A stretch of 64,000 bases of DNA from Nocardia macrotermitis (GTDB lineage Bacteria; Actinomycetota; Actinomycetes; Mycobacteriales; Mycobacteriaceae). The stretch is from NCBI RefSeq assembly GCF_009604405.1, contig NZ_WEGK01000001.1, forward strand, positions 558,001 to 622,000, read 5' to 3'. The notes under the pieces are model-generated. The model saw nothing but the letters and a program-made list of their open reading frames with translations, did not search any database and was not told the DNA's origin. Shown here piece by piece: positions 52,712 to 60,059 of the stretch. A program made the position numbers and the translations under genes. How positions within the stretch are numbered: position 1 is the stretch's first letter; each line of letters opens with the position of its first letter.

Positions 52712-52851
52712 GCGACGAACGTACCGGGCGAGTGTTCGACTCGCAGCACGCCGTATCGGGGGTTGCATCGCGGCACACCCGGGCAACCACCTGGTTCACT
52801 CCGGAACGGGACGAGGTGGCACAGCCCATAACAACTACCGATTGCATTCGG

Positions 52852-52892
52852 AACAGTTGTACGTTCACAATGCTTGTGTGCCTACAACTGTT
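52852..52892. promoter_or_regulatory. Candidate MarR operator overlapping the MFS start
   Basis: 10-bp perfect inverted repeat AACAGTTGTA (52852-52861) and TACAACTGTT (52883-52892), 21-bp spacer. A -10-like CACAAT (52866-52871) ends 7 bp before the MFS GTG, so the mRNA could be leaderless and the repeat would span -26 to +15. Confidence 0.55.
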
Positions 52893-54254
52893 GAGCGATT
52901 GACCACGCGCGGCAAGACCATCGTGCTGGCGACGTGCTGCCTGAGCCTGTTGATCTCGTCGATGGACGCGACCATCGTCAACGTCGCGCTCCCGTCCATC
53001 CGCGGCGCCATGCACGCGCCGATGTCGCAGCTGCAATGGATCGTCGACATCTACACCCTGACCCTGGCCAGCCTGCTGATCCTGTCGGGCGCGACCGCCG
53101 ACCGGTGGGGTCGCAAACGCATCTTCCGGATCGGGCTGACCATCTTCACGATCAGTTCCCTGCTGTGCAGCCTCGCGCCGAGCGTCGACATGCTGATCGC
53201 CGCGCGATTCGTGCAGGCCATCGGCGGTTCGATGCTCAGCCCGGCGGCGATGTCCATCCTCACCGCGGTATTCACCGACCGCGTCGAACGCGCCCGCGCC
53301 GTCGGCATCTGGGGCGCGGTGGTCGGTATTTCCAACGCGCTGGGCCCGATCGTGGGCGGGGTGCTGATCGATACGCTGGGCTGGCGGTCGGTGTTCTGGA
53401 TCAACCTGCCGATCTGCGCGGTCGCGCTGGTGCTCACCACGCTGTTCGTGCCCGAGTCCAAGGCGTCCCGGGCACGCGGCATCGACCCGATCGGGCAGCT
53501 CCTGGCCATCGCGGCGATGTTCACGCTGGTGTTCGGGCTGATCGAGCACGAACCGCTGATCTTCCTGCTCACCGCGATCGCGGTGGCCGCGTTCTGCTAC
53601 GTCGAGTGGCGGCATCACTCGCCGTTCATCGATCTGCGTTTCTTCCGCAGTTTCCCCTTCGCCTCGGCGACCGTGATCGCGGTGTGCACCTTCGCCTGCC
53701 TGGGCGCGTTCCTGTTCAGCGCGTCGCTGTATCTGCAAGGGACCCGGCACTATTCGGCCGTGCACACCGGACTGCTGTATCTGCCGATGGCAGTCGGGAT
53801 GCTGGTCTGCTCGCCGCTGTCGGGGCGGCTGGTGGGGCGGTACGGCACCCGGCCCTCGCTGATCCTCGCGGGCAGCCTGCTGGCGGTCGCCGCGCTCGCG
53901 CTGACCACGTTGCGGGCCGATACGCCGGTGTGGGCGCTGATCGCGATGTTCGCGGTGTTCGGCATCGGATTCGGCTGCGCCAACGCGCCGATCACCACCG
54001 CCGCGGTGAGCGGCATGCCGCTGGATCAGGCCGGTGCGGCCGCCGCGGTGGCCTCCACCAGCCGCCAGATCGGCGTCAGCCTGGGGGTCGCCTTGTGTGG
54101 CCTGCTGACCGGTGCGAGTCTGTGGTGGGTCCTGACCGTCCTCGCGGTCGGAGTCGTCGTGCTGGGCGTCTGCGCCAGCACCGGCTGGGCCCGGCGCTCC
54201 CAGGAGGGTGTCGCCTACCTGCTGGAACAGAAGGTGCCCGCGCATGCCGGATGA
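52878..54254 (+). CDS. MFS transporter, DHA2-type drug exporter
   Basis: 458 residues from GTG at 52878, 14 predicted helices. Motifs: MDATIVNVALPSI (DHA2 signature in helix 1), GATADRWGRKRIF (motif A), IWGAVVGISNALGPIVGGVLID (motif C) and FWINLPICAV. Probably a proton-driven exporter of hydrophobic compounds. No ribosome-binding site precedes the GTG, in line with leaderless translation. The downstream MarR gene overlaps its stop, so transporter and regulator are co-expressed. Confidence 0.92.
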   Translation: MPTTVERLTTRGKTIVLATCCLSLLISSMDATIVNVALPSIRGAMHAPMSQLQWIVDIYTLTLASLLILSGATADRWGRKRIFRIGLTIFTISSLLCSLAPSVDMLIAARFVQAIGGSMLSPAAMSILTAVFTDRVERARAVGIWGAVVGISNALGPIVGGVLIDTLGWRSVFWINLPICAVALVLTTLFVPESKASRARGIDPIGQLLAIAAMFTLVFGLIEHEPLIFLLTAIAVAAFCYVEWRHHSPFIDLRFFRSFPFASATVIAVCTFACLGAFLFSASLYLQGTRHYSAVHTGLLYLPMAVGMLVCSPLSGRLVGRYGTRPSLILAGSLLAVAALALTTLRADTPVWALIAMFAVFGIGFGCANAPITTAAVSGMPLDQAGAAAAVASTSRQIGVSLGVALCGLLTGASLWWVLTVLAVGVVVLGVCASTGWARRSQEGVAYLLEQKVPAHAG

Positions 54255-54660
54255 CATCCCGACGCCCGACGAGGTGTGGCGGCTGCTGCAACACGTCGTC
54301 GGGAGCCGCGACAAGTGGAAGCGGGCAATCACCGAGCGCACGGGACTGCCGTTCAGCCGGATCCGAATCCTGCGTCAACTCCGCGGCGGGCCGATGACGC
54401 TCAAGGAACTCGCCGCCGCCGCGGCCATGGACGCGCCCGCGGCCACGGTCGGCATCAACGATCTCGAGGAGCGCGGGCTGGTGCTGCGTTCGGTGGATCC
54501 GGCCAACCGGCGCACCAAGGTCGTGTCCATCACCGCACTCGGCGTCGCGGTGGTGGCCGATGCCCTCAGCACCCACGATCCGGCGCCGGAACCGGTTGTC
54601 GCACTGTCGGAATCGGAACTGCGCGCGCTGCGCGACCTGCTGCGCAAGATCGATCGCTGA
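54244..54660 (+). CDS. MarR-family regulator
   Basis: 138 residues with a winged helix (FSRIRILRQLRGGPMTLKELAAAAAMDAPAATVGINDLEERGLVLRS) and the wing DPANRRTKVVSIT. ATG at 54244 overlaps the MFS stop by 11 bp. It most likely represses the MFS gene and itself at the inverted repeat near 52852-52892. Confidence 0.9.
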   Translation: MPDDIPTPDEVWRLLQHVVGSRDKWKRAITERTGLPFSRIRILRQLRGGPMTLKELAAAAAMDAPAATVGINDLEERGLVLRSVDPANRRTKVVSITALGVAVVADALSTHDPAPEPVVALSESELRALRDLLRKIDR

Positions 54661-54731
54661 GCCCATCCACAGCAGATCCTCGAGTGCGAGCGCTCGCGCA
54701 CCGGCGGGCCAGCGCCATAGGGTTGTGCCCC

Positions 54732-55643
54732 ATGACCCCCTTGCAGCAGTACATGGCCGAGGAGATCGCGACCGATCACGCGGACGGCATCCTGGACCGT
54801 CGCGAGGCCCTGCGCCGACTGGGCATGATGGGGCTCGGGGCCGCCGCGGCCTCGGCGCTGCTGGCCGCGTGCTCGTCGAATCAGACTGACAGCCAAGCGC
54901 ATTCGAGTTCGTCGACACCCGCGGCCGCTCCGGTATCGGGTCCGCCCGGGGCGGCGGGTGCGCTCGTCTCCAGCGCGGTGACCTTCGCGGGGCCGGAGGG
55001 ACGCACCTTGCGGGCCGCCTGGTCGGCGGCGAAGAACCCGCGCGGGGGTGTGCTGGTGATCCACGAGAACACCGGGCTCACCGATTTCATCCGCTCGGTC
55101 ACGGGACGTTTCGCGGGGATCGGGTACAGCGCGCTCGCGGTCGACCTGCTGTCCGAAGAAGGCGGTACCGCAACGTTTTCCGAGCCCGCCGCCGCCACCG
55201 CGGCCCTGAGTAAGATTCCGCAGGACCGGTTCGTCGCGGATCTACAGGCCGGTGTCACCGAACTCGCGCGGCGGGTGCCGGACAAGAAGCTCGGCGTGAC
55301 CGGATTCTGCTTCGGCGGCGGGCTGACGTGGATGCTACTCACCGCGGGCACCCCGAATATCGCCGCGGCCACGCCGTTCTACGGGCCCTTCCCGGCCGGT
55401 GGGGATCTGTCCCGATCCAAGGCGGCGGTGCTGGCGATCTACGGGTCGCTCGATGCCCGGGTCGGGGCGACGCGTCCGGCCGCGGAGGCCGCCTTGCAGC
55501 AGGCGGGTCTACCGCACGAAACCTTCATCGCGCAGGGTGCGGACCACGCCTTCTTCAACGACACCGGGGCGCGGTACAACGCCGCCGGTGCCGCGGAGGC
55601 GTGGCGGCGAGTGGGCGATTGGTACGGGCGTTATCTGGGCTGA
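54732..55643 (+). CDS. Dienelactone-hydrolase-family lipoprotein
   Basis: 303 residues. The N-terminus has RREALRRLGMMGLGAAAASALLAAC: a twin-arginine-like region, hydrophobic stretch and lipobox (Cys about 49), so export as a Tat or Sec lipoprotein is likely. The hydrolase domain has VIHENTGL, VDLLSEEGG, the Cys nucleophile in GFCFGGG, and GADHAFFND for the Asp/His. Typical of the exported DLH subgroup in actinobacteria and cyanobacteria; substrate unknown. The ATG is preceded by no strong ribosome-binding site. Confidence 0.9.
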   Translation: MTPLQQYMAEEIATDHADGILDRREALRRLGMMGLGAAAASALLAACSSNQTDSQAHSSSSTPAAAPVSGPPGAAGALVSSAVTFAGPEGRTLRAAWSAAKNPRGGVLVIHENTGLTDFIRSVTGRFAGIGYSALAVDLLSEEGGTATFSEPAAATAALSKIPQDRFVADLQAGVTELARRVPDKKLGVTGFCFGGGLTWMLLTAGTPNIAAATPFYGPFPAGGDLSRSKAAVLAIYGSLDARVGATRPAAEAALQQAGLPHETFIAQGADHAFFNDTGARYNAAGAAEAWRRVGDWYGRYLG

Positions 55644-56143
55644 GTTCCGGCGGCGTCGAGGATCTCGCGAACGATGGTGTCCACGTCGCGGGTGGCCTCG
55701 AAGGTGCGGCCGTACTCCTGGGCGGAGAGCGGTTGCAGGGTGGCCAGTTGCGAGTCGAGCAGTTCCACGTGCATGAAATGTCCTGTGCGCGTTGTCATCC
55801 GACGGATCAACTCGGCGCGCGGGACGTCCAGGGCGGCAAAGTACAGGCCGGGTACCGCCGCGCGGAGGCGATCGCGGTACTCGTGTTTGAGCGCCGAACA
55901 ACTGACCACCGCGCCGCGTTCGCCCTGCTCGGCGAGCCACTGGCCCACCGCGTCGAGCCAGGGCAGGCGGTCGGCGTCGTCCAGGGGGATACCGGCCGAC
56001 ATCTTGGCGATATTCGCCGCGGGATGCAGGTCGTCGCCGTCGGCGTAGGGCGCGCCGAGTTCGCTCGCCAACCGCCGGCCGACCGTGGTCTTGCCGGAAC
56101 CGGACACCCCCATGACCGCGATCACCGGACGCGCTGTGCTCAT
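55631..56143 (-). CDS. gntK: Gluconokinase
   Basis: 170-residue P-loop gluconate kinase. Walker A GVSGSGKTTVG, then YADGDDLHPAANIAKMSAGIPLDDADRLPWL, the substrate region diagnostic of the family, and VVSCSALKHEYRDRLR. It makes 6-phosphogluconate for the pentose phosphate pathway. ATG at 56143. No gluconate transporter nearby. Overlaps the end of the convergent lipoprotein gene by 13 bp. Confidence 0.94.
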   Translation of the reverse strand: MSTARPVIAVMGVSGSGKTTVGRRLASELGAPYADGDDLHPAANIAKMSAGIPLDDADRLPWLDAVGQWLAEQGERGAVVSCSALKHEYRDRLRAAVPGLYFAALDVPRAELIRRMTTRTGHFMHVELLDSQLATLQPLSAQEYGRTFEATRDVDTIVREILDAAGTQPR

Positions 56144-56229
56144 GTGGGCGACCATAACCATGCCCGACCCGGCGGTCCCGCCCGACCCGGCGTGTACGGC
56201 GAAACGGACACCTCGATTAGGCTCGGGTC

Positions 56230-56715
56230 GTGGCGCAGGAGAAGACTCCGGAGTGGGCGGCCGACAAGGGGTCCGGCTTCGAACTGGGTACCGACGGACC
56301 GCGCGTGATCATGGCCGGTGTGGACGGGACCGAGGCGTCCTGGCGCGCCGCCGCCTATGCCGGTGGCCTGGCCAGACGCCAGAACGCGCTGCTGGCACTG
56401 GTTTACGTGCAGCCGTACCTGGCGATGTCCGGGGTGTACGGCGCGGATGTGCAGGGCGCGACCGCCGAAGTCGCCGACGATCTGGCCCGCGAGATCTCCG
56501 AACACGCCGAACGGGTCAAGAACGTCTACACCACGCGCTGGAAGTTCTTCACCCGGCGCGGCGACCCCTACACCGGATTGGCCCAGGCCGCCGACGAACT
56601 CAAGGCCGACGCGGTGATCGTCGGGGCGTCGGAGAAGGCCGGGCATCGGCTCATCGGATCGGTGGCGGTCCGGCTGGTCAAGGCCGGGCGCTGGCCGGTC
56701 ACCGTGGTGCCCTGA
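56230..56715 (+). CDS. Universal stress protein (UspA family)
   Basis: 161 residues, GTG start. The UspA fold is clear: VIMAGVDGTEASWRAAAYA at the N-terminus, and the ATP-binding-like C-terminal VIVGASEKAGHRLIGSVAVRLVKAGRWPVTVVP in two parts. The G2xG9xG motif is degenerate (GAS...GSVA). Role: stress-linked nucleotide binding; no partner is indicated. Confidence 0.92.
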   Translation: MAQEKTPEWAADKGSGFELGTDGPRVIMAGVDGTEASWRAAAYAGGLARRQNALLALVYVQPYLAMSGVYGADVQGATAEVADDLAREISEHAERVKNVYTTRWKFFTRRGDPYTGLAQAADELKADAVIVGASEKAGHRLIGSVAVRLVKAGRWPVTVVP

Positions 56716-56721
56716 GCGCGC

Positions 56722-57210
56722 TCAGAGGCGGGTCAGTTCGAACAGCCGGAAAGGGCGTTCGGGGACCATGCCCTGTTCCATCGAGTAGCCGGGCCACCGA
56801 TCGGTCGCGCGTTCCCAGGCCCGATCCCGCGCAGTGCCGGTCAGCCGACGCACCCGCACCTTGAAACGTTCTCCGCGACTGTGGATCTCGGCGTAGTCGG
56901 CGGCGGCGAGGTTCGCGGACCACGAAGGATGTTGCGGCCGACCCCAATTGGAGCCGACCAGCAGGAAATTGTCCTGCCCGTCGGGGACGTACAGCAGCGA
57001 AACCGTGCGCGGCACACCGGATTTGCGGCCCAGTACGGTGAGTTCCATGGACGGCAGCCCGGCCACGTCCAGGACTCCGTGCCGGCCCCGGCTGATCCGG
57101 CGGACCAGGCGTTCGAGCACGACGATGAACGGCGCGACGCGCATCACCGTGCGGCGACGGCCCAGCATGCGCCCCACTGCGGGTAACGGGTTCCTCAGCA
57201 CGCGATTCAC
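56722..57210 (-). CDS. F420-dependent (DDN-like) nitroreductase family protein
   Basis: 162 residues, GTG start. The split-barrel flavin/deazaflavin-binding pattern: SMELTVLGRKSGVPRTVSLLYVPDG, FLLVGSNWGRPQHPSWSANLAA, then WERATDRWPGY. Family members use cofactor F420 to reduce quinones or nitro compounds in mycobacteria and Nocardia. Convergent with the stress-protein gene with 6 bp between. Confidence 0.92.
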   Translation of the reverse strand: MNRVLRNPLPAVGRMLGRRRTVMRVAPFIVVLERLVRRISRGRHGVLDVAGLPSMELTVLGRKSGVPRTVSLLYVPDGQDNFLLVGSNWGRPQHPSWSANLAAADYAEIHSRGERFKVRVRRLTGTARDRAWERATDRWPGYSMEQGMVPERPFRLFELTRL

Positions 57211-57451
57211 CGTATCCCTCCGTCATGTCGCAGCAATTTCGCAGGGTGTAACGGGCTGTTGGCCCCGGTTATTCCGCGACGGGCTCCGCCGCCGGTCGCA
57301 CGACGCCACCGCGCACGTCCGAATCCCGGCTCGGACCAGGACAGGTCTTGGCAGGCAACGGGATTCGGCCGTGCACGATCGGCCTACGGATGACCTGTGT
57401 CACATACGATGCGATCAGGTCATGCCGAACGAGCTCGATGCCGCAGGCCGA

Positions 57452-59512
57452 TCACACGATGGTGAATTCCGCTGACGTGCCGGTGAATCGGGTGTTGTGG
57501 CCCGCGACGTCGCGGTGGTCGCCGGTGTAGTGGATGCGGTAGCGGCCCGGGTGCGTTCCGGACGGGACGGTCCACTGGATGCGCACGATCGAGGCGGCGG
57601 GCTGGCCGTCCGGACGCCGCCAATGCAGTTCGGTGCACCAGTCGTTGTCGTCCTGAACGCGTTGCCAGTCCGTGCCGTTCACGCGCTGGACCTCGAAATA
57701 CGTTCCGCCGATGTGGAAGTCGTTGTTCGGGTGCGCGCCGCAGAATTCGGCCGTGATGGTCTGTCCCGCAACGCCATCGGCCGGTTGGGTGAGGACGTCG
57801 CCGTAGGCGTGACCGGCGACGGGGACGTCCGGCGGGACCGGCGGCAGCAGATTCGGTTGGAGTCCGGAGGTCCAGTCCAGCGGCGCGGGCCCGCGGCCGA
57901 GGTCGGTGCGCGCGGCCAACGCCCGGGCCAGGCGGTCGAATTCCTGCATGTAGGCCGGGAGCGTCCAGCGGCCGAACTGGGTTTCCCCGCCCTCGTACTG
58001 CTGCGAGACGTACTCCTCGGGCGTGGTCACGTACTGGCTGTAGCCGTTGGCGTAGCCCTGCATGAGCACATGTTCGAGCGGCACGCCGAGCGCGTGCGCG
58101 ACCAACCGCCGGATCCGCAGACCGGCCACGACCGTATATTCCGCTGGGCCGCAAGCCAATACCAGATCACCGATGCGCATGATCTGGAGCATCAGCACCT
58201 GCGGATTCCACGGCCGGGGCGGCAGGATGCCCAGCGGCGCGGCGATCAGCTTGGGGGCCTGCGCATCTCGCATCCACTGCTCGATCGGGGCGTCGATACC
58301 GCCGAGCGCGGCGACCATCGGATTGGCGTCGCCCTCCTGGAGGAAGGACAGCTGGCTGTTCCAGTTGTCCTCCTCACTGGTGGCCATGGCCGAGGCGCCC
58401 ATCATCGCCGGTGCGGTGCGGGCGGGTTTGCCGTCGGGGGTGTAGGAGCCGTCGACGGCGATGTCGGCCATGTTCACGTAGTGCGCGACCGCGTCCACGC
58501 CGCCGCGATTCATGGCGCGGGCCGACGCGAAAGCCGCACGCCCGGCCCGATATTGGCGTTCGCCGATGATCGTGCAGTTGAGCCGGTTGTTCTCGGTCGG
58601 CCCGGACGGGTGCATCGGGATGCAGTTCAGATTGGGCGTCATATCGCCCGTGTTGGTCTGCGCGAAGGCCGCGAGGAAACGCGGCTGCCCGTCGCCGTGC
58701 CGCACCCCCATCTCGTCGTGTTCCCAGCGGTAGCTGGCGTAGCCCTTGTTGTCGGTGGAGATGAGCGTGTTGCGGTCGGTCAACGAGGTGCCGTGGGTGG
58801 CGAACCAGGTGATCGCGCCGACGTCCCGGCCGCCCTGCCGCAGCCGCAGCACCGTGATCGCGGGGTCGATGGCGTTGGGGAACACGGCCTTGTCGGGTGC
58901 CGGATCGAGTTCGAACGCGACCCGGGAGCGGTTGGCGCTGGCGTCGTGCAGTTCGCCGTGTCCGAGCATGATCGTCCCGGGCGTGAGCCGCTCGTGCGCC
59001 TGCGCGATGGCGGCGACGATCCCGTTCACCTCGGCCTCGAACGAATTCTGTTGAAACCCGTATGCGGCAAGGGAATACGCGTATTCGCGGGCGGTGCCGC
59101 CGCACGAATTGTGGTTGTGGGTGGCGTTGATGTTGACATTGCGTTCGGTGTACAGATTGCCGTAGCGCATCGCCAGCCGCCGCATCACCTCGAGGTGCAC
59201 CGATTGGAACAGGCACGCGTTATCCGTGGTGACGAAGACGATCCGATCTCCGGCCGCCCGGTCCGCGATGACGTACGCGCGCGCCCAGCAGCGCGAGAGC
59301 AGTCCGGTGGCGACCTGATCGGCCTCGGAATAGCCCATCATGCCCTGACCCGCGGGCGCGCCGGTGATATCGCCGATCCCGCAGCCGATCAGATATCCCT
59401 GACCGTCGGCCCGGTGCCGTAACGGTTGTGCGCCAGCGGAATTCGCGGACATACCGGCGGCCACGGCACCGGCGGCCGTGCCCGCCAATACCGATCGACG
59501 CGAAACCGTCAC
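57452..59512 (-). CDS. Tat-exported neutral/alkaline ceramidase
   Basis: 686 residues. GTG at 59512 is chosen because AAGGAG lies 7 bases upstream and it gives a Tat signal, SRRSVLAGTAAGAVAAG. Metal ligands: NATHNHNSCGG and WFATHGTSL. The nucleophile motif, GDVSPN in known ceramidases, reads GDMTPN here, so Thr would replace the catalytic Ser. The C-terminal 150 residues form the usual Ig-like domain (GTHPGRYRIHYTGDHR). Predicted to hydrolyse ceramide or similar amides outside the cell. It stands alone on its strand. Confidence 0.9.
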   Translation of the reverse strand: MTVSRRSVLAGTAAGAVAAGMSANSAGAQPLRHRADGQGYLIGCGIGDITGAPAGQGMMGYSEADQVATGLLSRCWARAYVIADRAAGDRIVFVTTDNACLFQSVHLEVMRRLAMRYGNLYTERNVNINATHNHNSCGGTAREYAYSLAAYGFQQNSFEAEVNGIVAAIAQAHERLTPGTIMLGHGELHDASANRSRVAFELDPAPDKAVFPNAIDPAITVLRLRQGGRDVGAITWFATHGTSLTDRNTLISTDNKGYASYRWEHDEMGVRHGDGQPRFLAAFAQTNTGDMTPNLNCIPMHPSGPTENNRLNCTIIGERQYRAGRAAFASARAMNRGGVDAVAHYVNMADIAVDGSYTPDGKPARTAPAMMGASAMATSEEDNWNSQLSFLQEGDANPMVAALGGIDAPIEQWMRDAQAPKLIAAPLGILPPRPWNPQVLMLQIMRIGDLVLACGPAEYTVVAGLRIRRLVAHALGVPLEHVLMQGYANGYSQYVTTPEEYVSQQYEGGETQFGRWTLPAYMQEFDRLARALAARTDLGRGPAPLDWTSGLQPNLLPPVPPDVPVAGHAYGDVLTQPADGVAGQTITAEFCGAHPNNDFHIGGTYFEVQRVNGTDWQRVQDDNDWCTELHWRRPDGQPAASIVRIQWTVPSGTHPGRYRIHYTGDHRDVAGHNTRFTGTSAEFTIV

Positions 59513-59711
59513 CGAGAGGCTCCTTCGTGTCCTGACGCGCGGACGTGACACCCGACTCGTCCGGGCGGCACTGTGTTCCACACCATGGCGTATCACTGTT
59601 CGGCGCAGCGTACTGGTCAATTGTCCAGTACGCCAGCCCGCAGCTACATCTTCGAGCAAACACCCCGGTCAGGCCGTTAGGCGCACCGGAAATCGGCCCC
59701 ATTACGGAGAT

Positions 59712-59759
59712 GGCGAACGCCCGGCGAGATCGGATGGGTGATCTCGCCGGGCGTTCGCC
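59712..59759. terminator. Very strong hairpin (20-bp perfect stem)
   Basis: GGCGAACGCCCGGCGAGATC (59712-59731) pairs perfectly with 59740-59759; 8-nt loop. It lies 43 bp past the stop of the 31-residue peptide gene and 200 bp before the ceramidase start on the same strand, so it probably terminates the former. Confidence 0.8.
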
Positions 59760-59802
59760 CAGCGGTGCCGAAAGGGGCGCCGCCGATTCGTCGGGGGCAG
59801 GC

Positions 59803-59898
59803 TCAGATATTGCCCGCGTAGCTGGCCGCACTGCCGAGGATGCCCGCGGCCGCGCTGCCGGTGGCACAGAGTCCGCTGATGAGGAGAGCGAGAAGCAT
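59803..59898 (-). CDS. 31-residue hydrophobic peptide
   Basis: ATG at 59898 with AAAGG about 7 bases upstream, ending in TGA at 59803. The peptide is MLLALLISGLCATGSAAAG then ILGSAASYAGNI: a hydrophobic N-terminus with one Cys, then a Gly/Ala/Ser-rich C-terminus. It could be a membrane peptide or a secreted peptide precursor. The good start site and the strong terminator behind it argue that it is expressed. Confidence 0.6.
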   Translation of the reverse strand: MLLALLISGLCATGSAAAGILGSAASYAGNI

Positions 59899-60059
59899 GG
59901 TGGACCTTTCGATTATCCGGAGATATCCGATATCCGGAGATATTCGAAAAGTACAGCCGCACAAGAGGAGTGACAATGCTTCACACCCCATTCTGCCCGA
60001 ACTCCGGGCCAACTGACAGGGAGTTCCCAGCAATTCCGAATTCCGGGCGTTTCGCGTGC

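Noticed and set aside
52221..54341. 706-codon frame opposite the MFS gene and running into the permease
   Set aside because: No recognisable domain; spans two convincing genes.
57497..59422. 641-codon frame opposite the ceramidase
   Set aside because: Shadow frame; ceramidase signatures are on the minus strand.
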